Source of the DNA: Motilimonas pumila
Lineage (GTDB): Bacteria > Pseudomonadota > Gammaproteobacteria > Enterobacterales > CBDFNC01
Reading direction: 5' to 3'
NCBI RefSeq assembly: GCF_003596335.1
Contig: NZ_QZCH01000021.1
Coordinates: 18,431-82,430, forward strand
Length of the DNA stretch: 64,000 nt
Below are positions 54,285-64,000 of the stretch, one piece after another. Position numbers and translations under genes: made by a program. Every line of letters starts with the position of its first letter. The first letter of the stretch is position 1. The notes under the pieces were generated by a model that ran no database searches, was not told the origin of the DNA, and was given only the letters and a program-made list of their open reading frames with translations.

Positions 54285-55642
54285 TAAACAGTGGCCGTCA
54301 GTTGTCGCTTGAACCAAGCAATAAAAAATTGTGGATTAGAAGGAAAATACCAATGCATATAAGACGCCATAATATTGTTGTGGCAGTAGATAAGTTCGCC
54401 GGGGCGTTGGTATGGGTGAGTGTAAGCTTGACCTATTTGTTGACAGTGTATATGTGCACTTGAGTAATGAAAGCTATGTCCGCGCAGCTCAGGACCTAGT
54501 GTAACGCCTTCTGCAGTTGATAACGCCAGATCATCAAGGCGAATACCTTGCTGACCGACCGCACTGACTCGGGTGTGCATGGTGCCTGCGCCTAATAATA
54601 TGCCCGCCATGGTGTGCACGTCACCGCTGTCGCAAGTCAATTGCTCTAACAGGTAAAGCAAGCCTCCGCATTCAGCCAAGATAGGTATGCCTTGGTTTGC
54701 CGCAGCTAGTAAACTGTTCTTAAAAGCCGTGTTGGCTGCGAGCTGGCTGGCGTAAAGTTCTGGGTAGCCGCCGGGCAAGTAACAGGCGTCAATATGCGCG
54801 GGCAAAGCGGTGTCTGTCATGGGGGATACCCAGCACACGTTCGCGCCTGCTTGGGTTAAAACGTCCAAGTTGGCTTGATACAGAAAATTAAACGCCAAAT
54901 CTTGCGCCACCGCAATACGCATGCCACTGAGCGAGCCTGTTAGGTGGGGCGCTATCTCGGTGGGTGCCACAAACCGACACTGCGCGGGTAACTGCGCCAA
55001 CTCTGTCGTTGCTATCTGGGACGCTGCCAGTTGCAGCTGCTGCTCAATATCTGCCAGTTCTTTGGCTTGCATTAATCCTAGGTGGCGTTCTGGCAGCTGA
55101 ATCGCTGGATCGCGATATATGCACCCAAGGAGCTTTTCTTGAGGACGCAAACTTGCAGCTAACATGTCACCGTGCAGTTTACCAGCGACGCGATTAGCCA
55201 TCACTCCCGCAAAGGGTAAGCCGGGACGATACTGAGCTAAGCCTGCCGCGACTGCGCCAAAGGTTTGTGCCATGGCGCTCGCGTCAATCACGGCCATGAC
55301 TGGAATATTAAACGCCTCACTTAAATCTGCGGTGCTAGGGTTGCCGTCAAATAAACCCATCACGCCTTCAATCAATATTAAGTCGGCTTGTTGACTGGCC
55401 TCGAATAATAGGGCTTGGCATTGAGCGAGCCCCACCATCCATAAGTCGAGTTGGTAGACAGGATGGCCGCTGGCACAGCGTAAAATCATTGGGTCGATAA
55501 AATCGGGACCTGTCTTAAATATACGAACGCGCTTACCTTGCTGCCTATGGTACTGCGCGATAGCCGCGGTAACCGTAGTCTTACCTGCGCCAGAGGCGGG
55601 CGCAGAAATGATAAGCGCCGGACATAAAGAAGATTCAGACAT
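54284..55642 (-). CDS. cbiA: Cobyrinate a,c-diamide synthase
   Basis: 452 residues from MSESSLCPALIISAPASG (ACGGGAG ahead). N-terminal ATP-binding SAPASGAGKTTVT (about 14-26), IEGVMGLFDG and a C-terminal class I glutaminase with Cys about 325 in LAECGGLLYL. It amidates cobyrinic acid or hydrogenobyrinic acid. No other corrin-ring genes are in the window, so it may work in salvage of incomplete corrinoids. Overlaps the btuM-like gene by 8 nt. Confidence 0.92.
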   Translation of the reverse strand: MSESSLCPALIISAPASGAGKTTVTAAIAQYHRQQGKRVRIFKTGPDFIDPMILRCASGHPVYQLDLWMVGLAQCQALLFEASQQADLILIEGVMGLFDGNPSTADLSEAFNIPVMAVIDASAMAQTFGAVAAGLAQYRPGLPFAGVMANRVAGKLHGDMLAASLRPQEKLLGCIYRDPAIQLPERHLGLMQAKELADIEQQLQLAASQIATTELAQLPAQCRFVAPTEIAPHLTGSLSGMRIAVAQDLAFNFLYQANLDVLTQAGANVCWVSPMTDTALPAHIDACYLPGGYPELYASQLAANTAFKNSLLAAANQGIPILAECGGLLYLLEQLTCDSGDVHTMAGILLGAGTMHTRVSAVGQQGIRLDDLALSTAEGVTLGPELRGHSFHYSSAHIHCQQIGQAYTHPYQRPGELIYCHNNIMASYMHWYFPSNPQFFIAWFKRQLTATV

Positions 55643-56210
55643 GCTGCTCCCGTTTGATGCCAAGCGCTGGAGCACAAAAGTACAGTACTAAACTGGCACT
55701 TAAATAAATAAAAGGACTTTGCAAATAAGGCAGGTAGTAACGGGCAACACGTTCACTGTATTGACTTATCGATAAGGATTCAAACTGCCCTGAGAACCAA
55801 TAGTAAGAGCCGTTGGATGTGAAAAAAGCCAAGCTGGTGGCAATAAAGCACAAGCCTGCGATCATCGCTGAGGCTTTAAGTTTGTCTTTGCATGCTAACG
55901 CTTGCTGGCCAAATTGGCCAAACAGGTACAGTAGCCAATATCCAACCGCAAGAAATGGATAAGCAGGACTTAAACAAGCACTCATGTCACCACGAAGGGC
56001 GCTAGACCATAAGTCAATGACCACGCTCAGGGCAAATAAGCTAAGCCAAGCTTGATGGCGGCCAATAAATAAACCCGCGAGAAAAAAGCATGCTAACGAG
56101 GCGCTTGGCAAGTTGATGCTGGAAGCAAAATGCGCAGAGCGAGTTAAGAGCATTAGTAAAGCTAACATGAGAAAAATGATGATGCGCCGCTGCGCAGAAG
56201 AAAAGCTCAT
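55635..56210 (-). CDS. btuM: BtuM-like cobalamin permease (ECF S-component type)
   Basis: 191 residues, about six helices. LLTRSAHF near the N-terminus, DLWSSALRGDMSACLSPAYPFL in the centre. Cys79 in SACLSPAYP sits where the corrinoid-ligating Cys80 of Thiobacillus BtuM lies (from memory). BtuM proteins are solitary S-components that move cobalamin without a dedicated ECF partner. First gene behind the riboswitch, ATG at 56210 with AAGGCAGG ahead. Confidence 0.75.
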   Translation of the reverse strand: MSFSSAQRRIIIFLMLALLMLLTRSAHFASSINLPSASLACFFLAGLFIGRHQAWLSLFALSVVIDLWSSALRGDMSACLSPAYPFLAVGYWLLYLFGQFGQQALACKDKLKASAMIAGLCFIATSLAFFTSNGSYYWFSGQFESLSISQYSERVARYYLPYLQSPFIYLSASLVLYFCAPALGIKREQHV

Positions 56211-56343
56211 AACCTGCCTTGTTAAACGGAGGGAGTGAGCTGTGCAAGCCCATGCCTTGCAATAGACAGGGTTTGTTCACCTCAATACCGCCCACCGCAG
56301 TATTCATTAATATTACCCGTCGATGACGAGTGAAGGTTTAAAT

Positions 56344-56478
56344 TTGGCCGGTCTCCGGGCTTATCATTGAGCCGTTTTCAAAGCGATTTACTTTGACCTT
56401 AGCTGATTGAAATACCGTTGCGGGGGCAGCACTGGTTTTTCACCAGTTTCCCGTTTCACTTGCGTTGCAAGCACCAAA
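56344..56478 (-). promoter_or_regulatory. Cobalamin riboswitch
   Basis: On the minus strand: TGCTTGCAACGCAAGTGAAA, a CGGGAAACTGGTG hairpin, CAGTGCTGCCCCCGCAACGG and the 3' box AAGCCCGGAGACCGGCC. These are the conserved core elements of AdoCbl riboswitches in the right order. It ends about 130 bp before the BtuM-like start and should shut the operon down when cobalamin is ample. Confidence 0.95.
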
Positions 56479-56719
56479 AATTAAAGGAGTGACCGCACTC
56501 TACACAATCTCATATTGAGGGTCAAACGGCCTAAAGTGTGATCTGGCTCCGTTTTAGTTAGAGTTAAATAAACAGCTCATAATCAAGGGATTAACAATAA
56601 TTTAATTGGGCCGGTTTGGATTGACTCAAAAATGAACGACTGCCACTATTGCCAGCGTATTTAGGCCATGCCTAATTATAAACATAATAATAAACAACCT
56701 ATTTTTTGCAGTTTAAAAA

Positions 56720-57112
56720 ATGAAAAAAATACTATTAGTTCTCTCTCTCGCTGCTTCTTCTATGGCTCCTGTTCACGCCAATAATGTTGCCGCTGGTTTC
56801 GTGTATGACATGGGCTGGGGCGTTGGCGCGCAATTTAACAACAACATCAATGTGATGGTGGGTAACAACGGTGTTTCAGCCGATTACTTGTTTTTTCAGG
56901 ATGCCATAGATGATGCGCCGTTATCTTGGTACATAGGCGCTGGCGGTTCAGCTGAATGGGATGGCGGGCCTGCAGCACGCTTACCCGTAGGATTAAACTG
57001 GAATATCAACCAGCAGTGGAATGCTTACGGCCATGTGACGCCCTATCTAGGTTTTGATGATGGCGCAGAGTTTGGCTTAGGCGCTGGCGCTGGTGTGCGT
57101 TATCGCTTCTGA
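56720..57112 (+). CDS. Small outer-membrane beta-barrel-like protein
   Basis: 130 residues with signal peptide (MKKILLVLSLAASSMAPVHA). The mature chain alternates polar and hydrophobic residues, is Gly-rich (YIGAGGSAEWDGGPAARLPV) and ends YRF, the C-terminal Phe typical of BamA substrates. Too short for a full porin; may be an eight-strand barrel. Function unknown. Confidence 0.65.
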   Translation: MKKILLVLSLAASSMAPVHANNVAAGFVYDMGWGVGAQFNNNINVMVGNNGVSADYLFFQDAIDDAPLSWYIGAGGSAEWDGGPAARLPVGLNWNINQQWNAYGHVTPYLGFDDGAEFGLGAGAGVRYRF

Positions 57113-57465
57113 TCTTGTCGATGGCAAGCCGCCGGGTTTGCCTCTGTTTCCCCTTATTGATCTCGCTTATCCCGTTTTGCCATTACTATTGCCCTATTAG
57201 TTGGCGCTATTTTGGGTGCACTTCACCTAATTACCCTCTTTTGTTTCACCCCCTGAATGGGGTTGCTTTTACTTGTGAGCATTAGGCACCGCTCTTGTTT
57301 GCATAGTCATGCGTTACCTTTTGTCATTAGCCGTCAAGGTTATGCAGTAAGCGCATAGCTACCATGATTACTAATCATTTTTCATCATGATAAGGTCAAC
57401 ATATACTGAATCTGTTCTCAAATAACGGCGGCTTTAAGCGGCCAAGTTTCAAACAGGAGCAAGCG
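57113..57465. other. 353-bp gap between the barrel protein and the Arg/Asp-rich genes
   Basis: No gene seen. A weak hairpin GGCAAGCC...GGTTTGCC (57123-57142) follows the barrel gene and may terminate it. A promoter candidate lies at 57379-57407. The middle is pyrimidine-rich, with a CCCC...GGGG hairpin at about 57250. Confidence 0.5.
57379..57407 (+). promoter_or_regulatory. Candidate promoter for the Arg/Asp-rich pair
   Basis: TTTTCA (57379-57384), 17 bp, TATACT (57402-57407), 59 bp before the ATG at 57466. Confidence 0.4.
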
Positions 57466-57795
57466 ATGTCAGCCACTACTAAAATTAAACATACCCTACT
57501 TACACTTGCATTAATTGGCACTATGGGCCTGACTTATGTTCCTCAGGCACAAGCTGACACCGCGCTGCGAGTAGATGAACGAATGGATGCGCGAGGAGAT
57601 CGCCGAGGTGACCGCCGTGAAAATACGGTCGATGGCATGGAAGATCGCCAAGATCACCGAGAAGGCCGCCGAGACTGCGTAGGTGATGGTCCTGATTGTC
57701 GCGTTGATAATCGTCAAGACAAACGCGGCGATCGCCATGATCGCACTGCTAATCGCATGGATGACCGCCAGCAACGTAACCAAGCGCGGTTTTAA
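57466..57795 (+). CDS. Exported Arg/Asp-rich repeat protein, copy 1
   Basis: 109 residues; signal peptide about 1-30 (LLTLALIGTMGLTYVPQAQA). The mature chain is almost entirely R, D, E, N, Q and G in RxDxRxDRR units (RVDERMDARGDRRGDRREN), with one conserved block EGRRDCVGDGPDCRVDNR holding the only two Cys. CAGGAG precedes the ATG. It is a clear paralogue of the next gene. Probably intrinsically disordered; function unknown. Confidence 0.75.
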   Translation: MSATTKIKHTLLTLALIGTMGLTYVPQAQADTALRVDERMDARGDRRGDRRENTVDGMEDRQDHREGRRDCVGDGPDCRVDNRQDKRGDRHDRTANRMDDRQQRNQARF

Positions 57796-57832
57796 TCCAA
57801 GCCAATACTAAATATGAATGAGGAGAGATGAA

Positions 57833-58153
57833 ATGTTATTGAACAATCTAAAAACGTTTTCAAAAGCGGCTGTGATCATGATGGGACTGTTTATGGTGCA
57901 ACCCGTAATGGCAGAGTCAGTGACCCGCGTTGACGACCGAGTTGACTCTCGTGGTGACCGCCGGGATGATCGCCGAGATAATACTCAGCAAAGCAGCCAA
58001 AACCGTCAAGATCATCGTGAAGGTCGCCGCGAGTGTACCGGTGATGGTCCCGAGTGCCGCGTTGATAACCGTGATGAAAAACGCGATAACCGCAGCGCAA
58101 CCACAGACGATAGACAAGAAGACAGAAAAGCGCGCAACGACGAAAGGTTTTAA
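57833..58153 (+). CDS. Exported Arg/Asp-rich repeat protein, copy 2
   Basis: 106 residues from ATG at 57833, AGGAGAG ahead; the in-frame ATG at 57818 is rejected because it precedes the ribosome-binding site. Signal peptide about 1-27 (AAVIMMGLFMVQPVMA). The mature part repeats the pattern of copy 1 (RVDDRVDSRGDRRDDRRDN), with the same Cys block as EGRRECTGDGPECRVDNR. Only 37 bp separate the two genes. Unequal residues elsewhere show an old duplication. Confidence 0.75.
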   Translation: MLLNNLKTFSKAAVIMMGLFMVQPVMAESVTRVDDRVDSRGDRRDDRRDNTQQSSQNRQDHREGRRECTGDGPECRVDNRDEKRDNRSATTDDRQEDRKARNDERF

Positions 58154-58269
58154 GTACGGCTGATCCACTTGTGTACTGTAAGGGGGCTGTTTATAGCCCA
58201 TGAGCGAAGGGGGGAATAAACTCGCCGCTTGCCTTGTAAGTAATTGATAATGCTGTAACTGCACTCACT

Positions 58270-59847
58270 TTAGCTAAGTAGCTTGGTGATATTGAGACCC
58301 AAACGTTTGGCCAGTCGTGTTAAGTTGGCGCGGTCGGTAGACAAGGCTCTGGCCGCCGCAGACCAATTGTAATCATGTTGGCGCAGCGTATCGGCAATCA
58401 GTGTGCGCTGGAACGTTTCTGTAGCCACCTTTAAGCCAACAGAGGCTGAGGTAGCAGATGCTTTAACAGCCGAACCTGGCGCATCTTCGATTGGGGAAGC
58501 GCTAACAGCATTGAGCGGCCCACAATCAGCTGCCGAGATGGTTACAATATCATCATGGCCTTGACGGGCGAGGGCTTTTAGCGCCCCGCGGTTGATCACG
58601 TGCTCAAGCTCTCTGACATTACCAGGCCAATGATAGTGATTTAGCTGTTGGCATGCGGGAGTCGCTAAACGAAGCTGCTGGGCACCGAGTTGACGCTTTG
58701 CCCGCTCTAAAAAGAACCCGGCTAACACCTCGACATCACCTGAGCGATCACGCAGTGGCGGCACATTGATGGGGTAGACACTGAGTCTATGATATAAGTC
58801 AGCGCGAAAATTACCCTGTTCAACTTCTTGCTTTAAATCACGATTGGTTGCGGCCAGTACACGCACGTCAACGTATTCAATCTTATCTTGACCAACGGGT
58901 TGGATCTCATTATTTTGCAGTACACGCAGTAATTTACTTTGAGCTGCCAGTGGCAACTCGCCGATTTCATCCAAAAATAAACTACCGCCATTAGCCAATG
59001 AAAACTTCCCCGCACGAGCAGCATCCGCGCCAGTAAACGCGCCTTTTACATGTCCAAAAAGTTCACTCTCGATAAGCTGTTCCGGTAACGCAGCACAGTT
59101 CACGTACACCAAAGGTTGCTGGCTGCGCTGAGATTGATGGTGCAAGCTACGCGCCACCAACTCTTTGCCGACGCCGGTTTCACCATAGATTAAAATATTG
59201 AAGTGCGAAGGCGCGACCACTGCCACATCCGTTTTGAGTTTGGCCATCGACTGGCTATTGCCAACTATTTCACCGCCATCACGAAGCCAGGCTTCTTCAC
59301 TTAACTCGGTCACCAGTTGCTGCGAATGCTGCGCTTGGTGCTCAAGCTGCTGTATCGTTAATGCCAGCTTTAAGGTGGAAGCCGCAATGGCTGACAACAT
59401 TTCAAGTTGTTTGACAGCTAAAGCATCAAAAGCCGTTGCTTGCATACTGTCTAAGGTGAGCACTCCCAAGAGTTCGCCGCTGAAATACAGTGGCATACCC
59501 ATACAAGCATGGACGGGTAAATTGCCTTCACGGTCGAGTAATAGGCCATCGTAAGGATCCGGCAAATCACACGCTTCTGGAAAAATGACCGGAGCACGAG
59601 ACTGGCACAAGGTGCGGAGCCTAGGGTGCTCATTTATCACAAAGCGTCGGCCTAATGTTTCCGCGCTCAGACCCTGAATGGCAAGAGGCTCTAACTGATT
59701 GCCACGTAATGCCAGCAGAGCAACCGCGTCACACTGAATACTTTTACGGATAGCGTCGAGCAGGCGAGCAAACCGATCGCTGTTAGACAATCCTTGCGCC
59801 ATATTAATGGCGATATCAAACAAGGTATTACTGGTCATCAATTGCAT
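58270..59847 (-). CDS. norR: Nitric-oxide-responsive sigma-54 activator NorR
   Basis: 525 residues from [20 protein letters not shown] (AGAGG ahead). GAF domain (about 10-155) with EHPRL, LPDPYDG and [10 protein letters not shown]76, D97, D100, H112 and C114 match the proposed non-haem iron region of E. coli NorR; the equivalent of R81 appears replaced. AAA+ domain: Walker A GETGVGKE (about 222-229), GAFTGA (269-274). The C-terminal Fis-type HTH is [20 protein letters not shown]. Divergent from the promoter it should activate. Confidence 0.94.
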   Translation of the reverse strand: MQLMTSNTLFDIAINMAQGLSNSDRFARLLDAIRKSIQCDAVALLALRGNQLEPLAIQGLSAETLGRRFVINEHPRLRTLCQSRAPVIFPEACDLPDPYDGLLLDREGNLPVHACMGMPLYFSGELLGVLTLDSMQATAFDALAVKQLEMLSAIAASTLKLALTIQQLEHQAQHSQQLVTELSEEAWLRDGGEIVGNSQSMAKLKTDVAVVAPSHFNILIYGETGVGKELVARSLHHQSQRSQQPLVYVNCAALPEQLIESELFGHVKGAFTGADAARAGKFSLANGGSLFLDEIGELPLAAQSKLLRVLQNNEIQPVGQDKIEYVDVRVLAATNRDLKQEVEQGNFRADLYHRLSVYPINVPPLRDRSGDVEVLAGFFLERAKRQLGAQQLRLATPACQQLNHYHWPGNVRELEHVINRGALKALARQGHDDIVTISAADCGPLNAVSASPIEDAPGSAVKASATSASVGLKVATETFQRTLIADTLRQHDYNWSAAARALSTDRANLTRLAKRLGLNITKLLS

Positions 59848-59898
59848 TACGAGCCTCTTTCGAGTCCTTATATTAATAATTAAAAATAACACGTAAGA

Positions 59899-59909
59899 GT
59901 CATAATGAC
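59899..59909. promoter_or_regulatory. Candidate NorR site 1
   Basis: GT-CATAATG-AC, matching the GT-N7-AC core of NorR enhancers. 81 bp upstream of the -24 element. Confidence 0.6.
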
Positions 59910-59924
59910 ACGTATTAAGTGTGA

Positions 59925-59935
59925 GTCATTATGAC
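59925..59935. promoter_or_regulatory. Candidate NorR site 2
   Basis: GT-CATTATG-AC, the same 11-bp pattern as site 1 with one base changed, 26 bp from it. A repeat of this kind suits an oligomeric activator. Confidence 0.6.
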
Positions 59936-59987
59936 TTTTATTGTTGAGCATTATAATTAAGCTGTTGAATTTAAATGGTAATATTTT

Positions 59988-60004
59988 TTGGCACGGTAAA
60001 TGCT
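59988..60004 (+). promoter_or_regulatory. Sigma-54 promoter of the hmp unit
   Basis: TTGGCAC...ATGCT with GG (59990-59991) and GC (60002-60003) exactly 10 bp apart, the required -24/-12 spacing. It lies 79 bp before the small membrane-protein ATG and 55 bp after NorR site 2. Confidence 0.75.
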
Positions 60005-60082
60005 CTATATACAACAGCAGTCACAGCAACCATAGCAAAGACCACATTGTACTTGGTCTGTTTATATAGAAAGGAGAGCAGC

Positions 60083-60355
60083 ATGTTGTCACAGTTTTCA
60101 CTCAAGTCGCCTTTAGTTCAGGTGCAATATTGCAAGCAGTTTCAACGTTGTTTGGTAGCGGGAAATGTATTAATGCTGATTTCTTTGTTCGCCATACTGG
60201 GTTGTTTATACGTGAGTTATTTGCAGCCAGAGCAGTTTAGTTTAGTGCAACAAATAAGTAGCCACATTGCGATGATTTTACTGGCTACGTTTATCAAAGT
60301 GGGTTACGTGATGCGTGGCATTGCCATGAACGGCTTTGGCTTGAAGGCTTTTTAG
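60083..60355 (+). CDS. Small two-helix membrane protein in the NO-response unit
   Basis: 90 residues from MLSQFSLKSPLVQVQYCKQ (AAGGAGA ahead). Two membrane helices (about 24-44 and 55-75) with a short tail. No known domain. It lies between the sigma-54 promoter and hmp (80-bp gap), so it should rise with nitric oxide. Cys residues in QYCKQFQRC are on the cytoplasmic side in the simplest model. Confidence 0.65.
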   Translation: MLSQFSLKSPLVQVQYCKQFQRCLVAGNVLMLISLFAILGCLYVSYLQPEQFSLVQQISSHIAMILLATFIKVGYVMRGIAMNGFGLKAF

Positions 60356-60435
60356 AGCTGAAAAACCCCTCAGTAAGTCATTTTCATTTGGCATTAAACG
60401 CCTCGTATTGTGTCATTTCAATTTAAGGAACATGT

Positions 60436-61650
60436 ATGTTAAGCGACTCCGATATTCGTATTATTAAATCCACTATTCCAGTGTTAGAGCAAGCAGGCCC
60501 GAGTCTGACTAAGCATTTTTATCAACGCATGTTTACTCATCACCCTGAAGTACAGCATATCTTTAATGCCAGTCATCAAGCTTCTGGCCGGCAACAAATT
60601 GCGCTATTTGAAGCCATTGCGGCTTACGCAAAAAACATTGAAAACTTAGCCGCTTTAACCCAAGCCGTTGAACGAATTGCCCAAAAGCATACTAGCTTTA
60701 ACATTCAGCCTCAGCATTACGACATTGTTGGTGAACACTTATTAGCTACGCTAAGGGAGTTAGCTGCCGATGCATTTACTCCCGAGGTGGAGCAAGCTTG
60801 GGCGAAGGCGTATCTGTTTTTAGCGCAGATATTTATTGATCGCGAAGGAGAGTTATACCGATTACGTGCAGCTGCCCAAGGCGGCTGGCAAGGCCTGCGC
60901 CCTTTTACCGTGACGGCTAAACGGGTTGAATCGCAATTGGTAACGAGTTTTGAGTTAACCCCTGCAGATGGCGGCGAGGTGATTGATTTTCTACCTGGGC
61001 AATATATAGGTATTGAAGTGGCGATCCCGGGGAGTGCATTTCGCCAGGTAAGACAGTACTCATTGTCTTGTCACCCAAATCGCCATCACTATCGTATTTC
61101 GGTCAAAAGAGAACCGGGTTCAACAGAGCATGCCGGTGGCCTAGTGTCCCATTATCTTCATCAACAAGTGAAGCAAGGCGATGAGGTGATGCTGTACCCG
61201 CCGGCAGGGGACTTTTATTTGCATGAGCGTCAACAACCTGTGGTACTCATTTCTGCTGGCGTAGGGTTAACACCGATGCAAGCCATGTTGGAGCATTTAG
61301 CAAGGCAGCAATATTCACAACCAGTCACCTACTTGCACGCTTGTGATAATCCTCGCCAGCATAGTTTTTCTGAGCAGGTCAGCGAGCTCTTATTACCTCA
61401 TTGGCAGCAGGTTGTTTGGTATGAAAACCCCGACAAACAACTTACAGCAGATAAGCCTCCGACTCACTTGCATAAGCAAGGACGCATGGACTTAACGAGC
61501 ATCAAAAACATGCTACCCATTAAAACGGGTGATTTTTACCTGTGTGGCCCAGTGAGCTTTATGCAACATGTGGTGCAGCAATTGCAAACTCTGGGGGTGA
61601 ATAAAGCCAATATCCACTACGAAGTGTTTGGGCCGCATGAGCAGTTCTAA
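60436..61650 (+). CDS. hmp: Flavohaemoprotein, nitric oxide dioxygenase
   Basis: 404 residues. Globin domain (1-140) with distal Tyr29 and proximal His85, the same positions as in E. coli Hmp. FAD domain with RQYSLSCHPN, NAD domain with SAGVGLTPMQAML and YLCGPVSFM. It oxidises NO to nitrate with O2 and NADH. Position after a sigma-54/NorR promoter supports NorR control, as in V. cholerae. Confidence 0.96.
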   Translation: MLSDSDIRIIKSTIPVLEQAGPSLTKHFYQRMFTHHPEVQHIFNASHQASGRQQIALFEAIAAYAKNIENLAALTQAVERIAQKHTSFNIQPQHYDIVGEHLLATLRELAADAFTPEVEQAWAKAYLFLAQIFIDREGELYRLRAAAQGGWQGLRPFTVTAKRVESQLVTSFELTPADGGEVIDFLPGQYIGIEVAIPGSAFRQVRQYSLSCHPNRHHYRISVKREPGSTEHAGGLVSHYLHQQVKQGDEVMLYPPAGDFYLHERQQPVVLISAGVGLTPMQAMLEHLARQQYSQPVTYLHACDNPRQHSFSEQVSELLLPHWQQVVWYENPDKQLTADKPPTHLHKQGRMDLTSIKNMLPIKTGDFYLCGPVSFMQHVVQQLQTLGVNKANIHYEVFGPHEQF

Positions 61651-61724
61651 TGACTCAATGCTATAGCGGCTGGTCTATCGCGATTAGGTTGATGCGAATG
61701 GCAGCAACCTTATCCATTGGCCTG

Positions 61725-62096
61725 TTACCAAGGTTTGTTGGCTTTACATTTACCGTAGTATTGTTGCGGAAACAAGCTGCCTTGCAGGCTGACTTGATGG
61801 CGGCTGTGGGTCGAATTAAGCTGGCGGTCTACGGTGGTTAAAAACACCTCGCCCGTGCTGCTTTCGTCAATAAAAGATGCGCCGTTACCTTTATAGACTA
61901 ATTGCACTTGGCGGGTGCCCTTATCATCAATAACAAAGCCTCTTGGGCCGTCTGGGTTGAGTTCAAACTTTAACTGCAACTCGGTTGGAGTAAGCCCGTC
62001 GCGATCACTGACTTGGGTATAGGTACAATCAATCACAGCATTAGCGAAACTGCTAGTTGAAAAAAGTAGCGCTAAGCAAGCAAAAGAGTATTTCAT
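61725..62096 (-). CDS. Small exported protein of unknown function
   Basis: 123 residues from MKYSFACLALLFSTSSFA; the longer frame to 62150 is not signal-like. Mature part has two Cys (VIDCTYTQ, YYGKCKANK) that may bond, and a beta-rich pattern. Family not recognised. Convergent with hmp. Confidence 0.55.
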   Translation of the reverse strand: MKYSFACLALLFSTSSFANAVIDCTYTQVSDRDGLTPTELQLKFELNPDGPRGFVIDDKGTRQVQLVYKGNGASFIDESSTGEVFLTTVDRQLNSTHSRHQVSLQGSLFPQQYYGKCKANKPW

Positions 62097-62340
62097 AAAA
62101 CCACTGTATGTGAATGAGGATTTGCATAGATTATGCCGCACTGTGATCATATTTTCATTGCCAAATATGCGGCTTGTGAAGTGTTTATACGCTTTTTCGA
62201 TAATAGGGCGATTTTTATACAGCTAAACGCTTTGTTATTTTACCGCCAAGCAAACCCTTGGTAAGTCAAAGCGCAGCGGTAATTGCTCAGCGCCAAACGG
62301 TGCTGAGCAATACAAGTAGGGTCTTTAGCAGTTAGCTGAT

Positions 62341-63923
<1,583 letters not shown>

Positions 63924-64000
63924 GGCGTTGTTGACTAAATAGGGAACCTTTCTCGAAAACTGCGATCAGATCATTGAGCACGATACATGGAAGTGATTCT
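63924..64000 (+). mobile_element. Probable left or right end of an IS5-family (IS903-group) insertion sequence, partial
   Basis: The sequence starts GGCGTTGTTGACTAAATAGG and continues with GAACCTTT... and GATCAGATCATTG. This resembles the terminal repeat and subterminal region of IS903-like elements (GGCTTTGTTGAATAAAT..., GATCAGATCA) from memory. The transposase gene would lie outside. The other end and target duplication cannot be seen. Confidence 0.5.

Noticed and set aside
61650..61841. 63-codon ORF beginning at the hmp stop
   Set aside because: Overlaps the antisense exported-protein gene that has a signal peptide; no ribosome-binding site and no recognisable domain.

Overview
The window is a gammaproteobacterial chromosome segment. 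Its gene order is closest to Vibrionales and nearby Alteromonadales, for example an Agarivorans-like marine bacterium. The evidence is conserved neighbourhoods: mpl-ubiX; a LuxR/HapR-type regulator divergent from hpt; yadGH; panBCD-folK-pcnB-gluQRS-dksA-sfsA-thpR-hrpB-mrcB; hemL; erpA; tyrS; norR/hmp; and a zrg-type zinc locus. The genus cannot be fixed from the sequence alone. No tRNA, rRNA or CRISPR array was recognised.

Layout. 1-8.6 kb: the 3' end of ubiI, a membrane GGDEF cyclase with a hairpin 5' leader, a TIGR03899-type gene, and a five-gene minus-strand operon (CAHC protein, ZrgA/DUF2796 with a 48-bp His/Asp repeat, ABC ATPase, FtsX/MacB-type permease, DUF3299 protein) with a candidate Zur box in front. 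8.7-26.5 kb: housekeeping core for murein recycling, flavin prenylation, quorum-sensing regulator, purine salvage, pantothenate and folate synthesis, RNA tailing, tRNA modification, DksA and PBP1b. pcnB appears to start at AUU, as in E. coli. 26.5-30.3 kb: an insertion-like stretch with 14 perfect copies of an 8-bp repeat, about 1 kb without a convincing gene, and a lone cytoplasmic beta-mannosidase. 30.3-44.8 kb: hemL, erpA, an RND efflux pair, a TRIC-type channel, an M23 endopeptidase, a CbiB-like protein coupled to mtnN, tyrS and rnz.

44.8-51.8 kb is an accessory island. It holds an orphan CesT-type type III secretion chaperone followed at once by an unrecognised 345-residue protein that is a candidate secreted effector. 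It also holds a stand-alone asparagine synthetase, an acyltransferase-3 membrane protein and two exported proteins of unknown function. No secretion apparatus gene lies in the window.

51.8-64 kb: an alpha-carbonic anhydrase divergent from an ArsR protein carrying the two-cysteine persulfide-sensor signature (SqrR/BigR/YgaV). Next is a cobalamin-riboswitch operon (BtuM-like permease, cobyrinate a,c-diamide synthase, BtuF-like protein without a signal peptide, CWC-DUF5522 fusion). Two tandem Arg/Asp-rich exported paralogues follow. A nitric-oxide module comes next: norR divergent from a small membrane protein plus hmp, with two GT-N7-AC sites and a GG-N10-GC sigma-54 promoter. Last is gltD. The final 77 bases look like an IS5/IS903-type end that cuts gltB.

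The most novel item is the chaperone/effector pair. The best-supported sequence-level surprises are the pcnB AUU start, the G-rich octamer array, the NorR/sigma-54 control region and the IS end in gltB.
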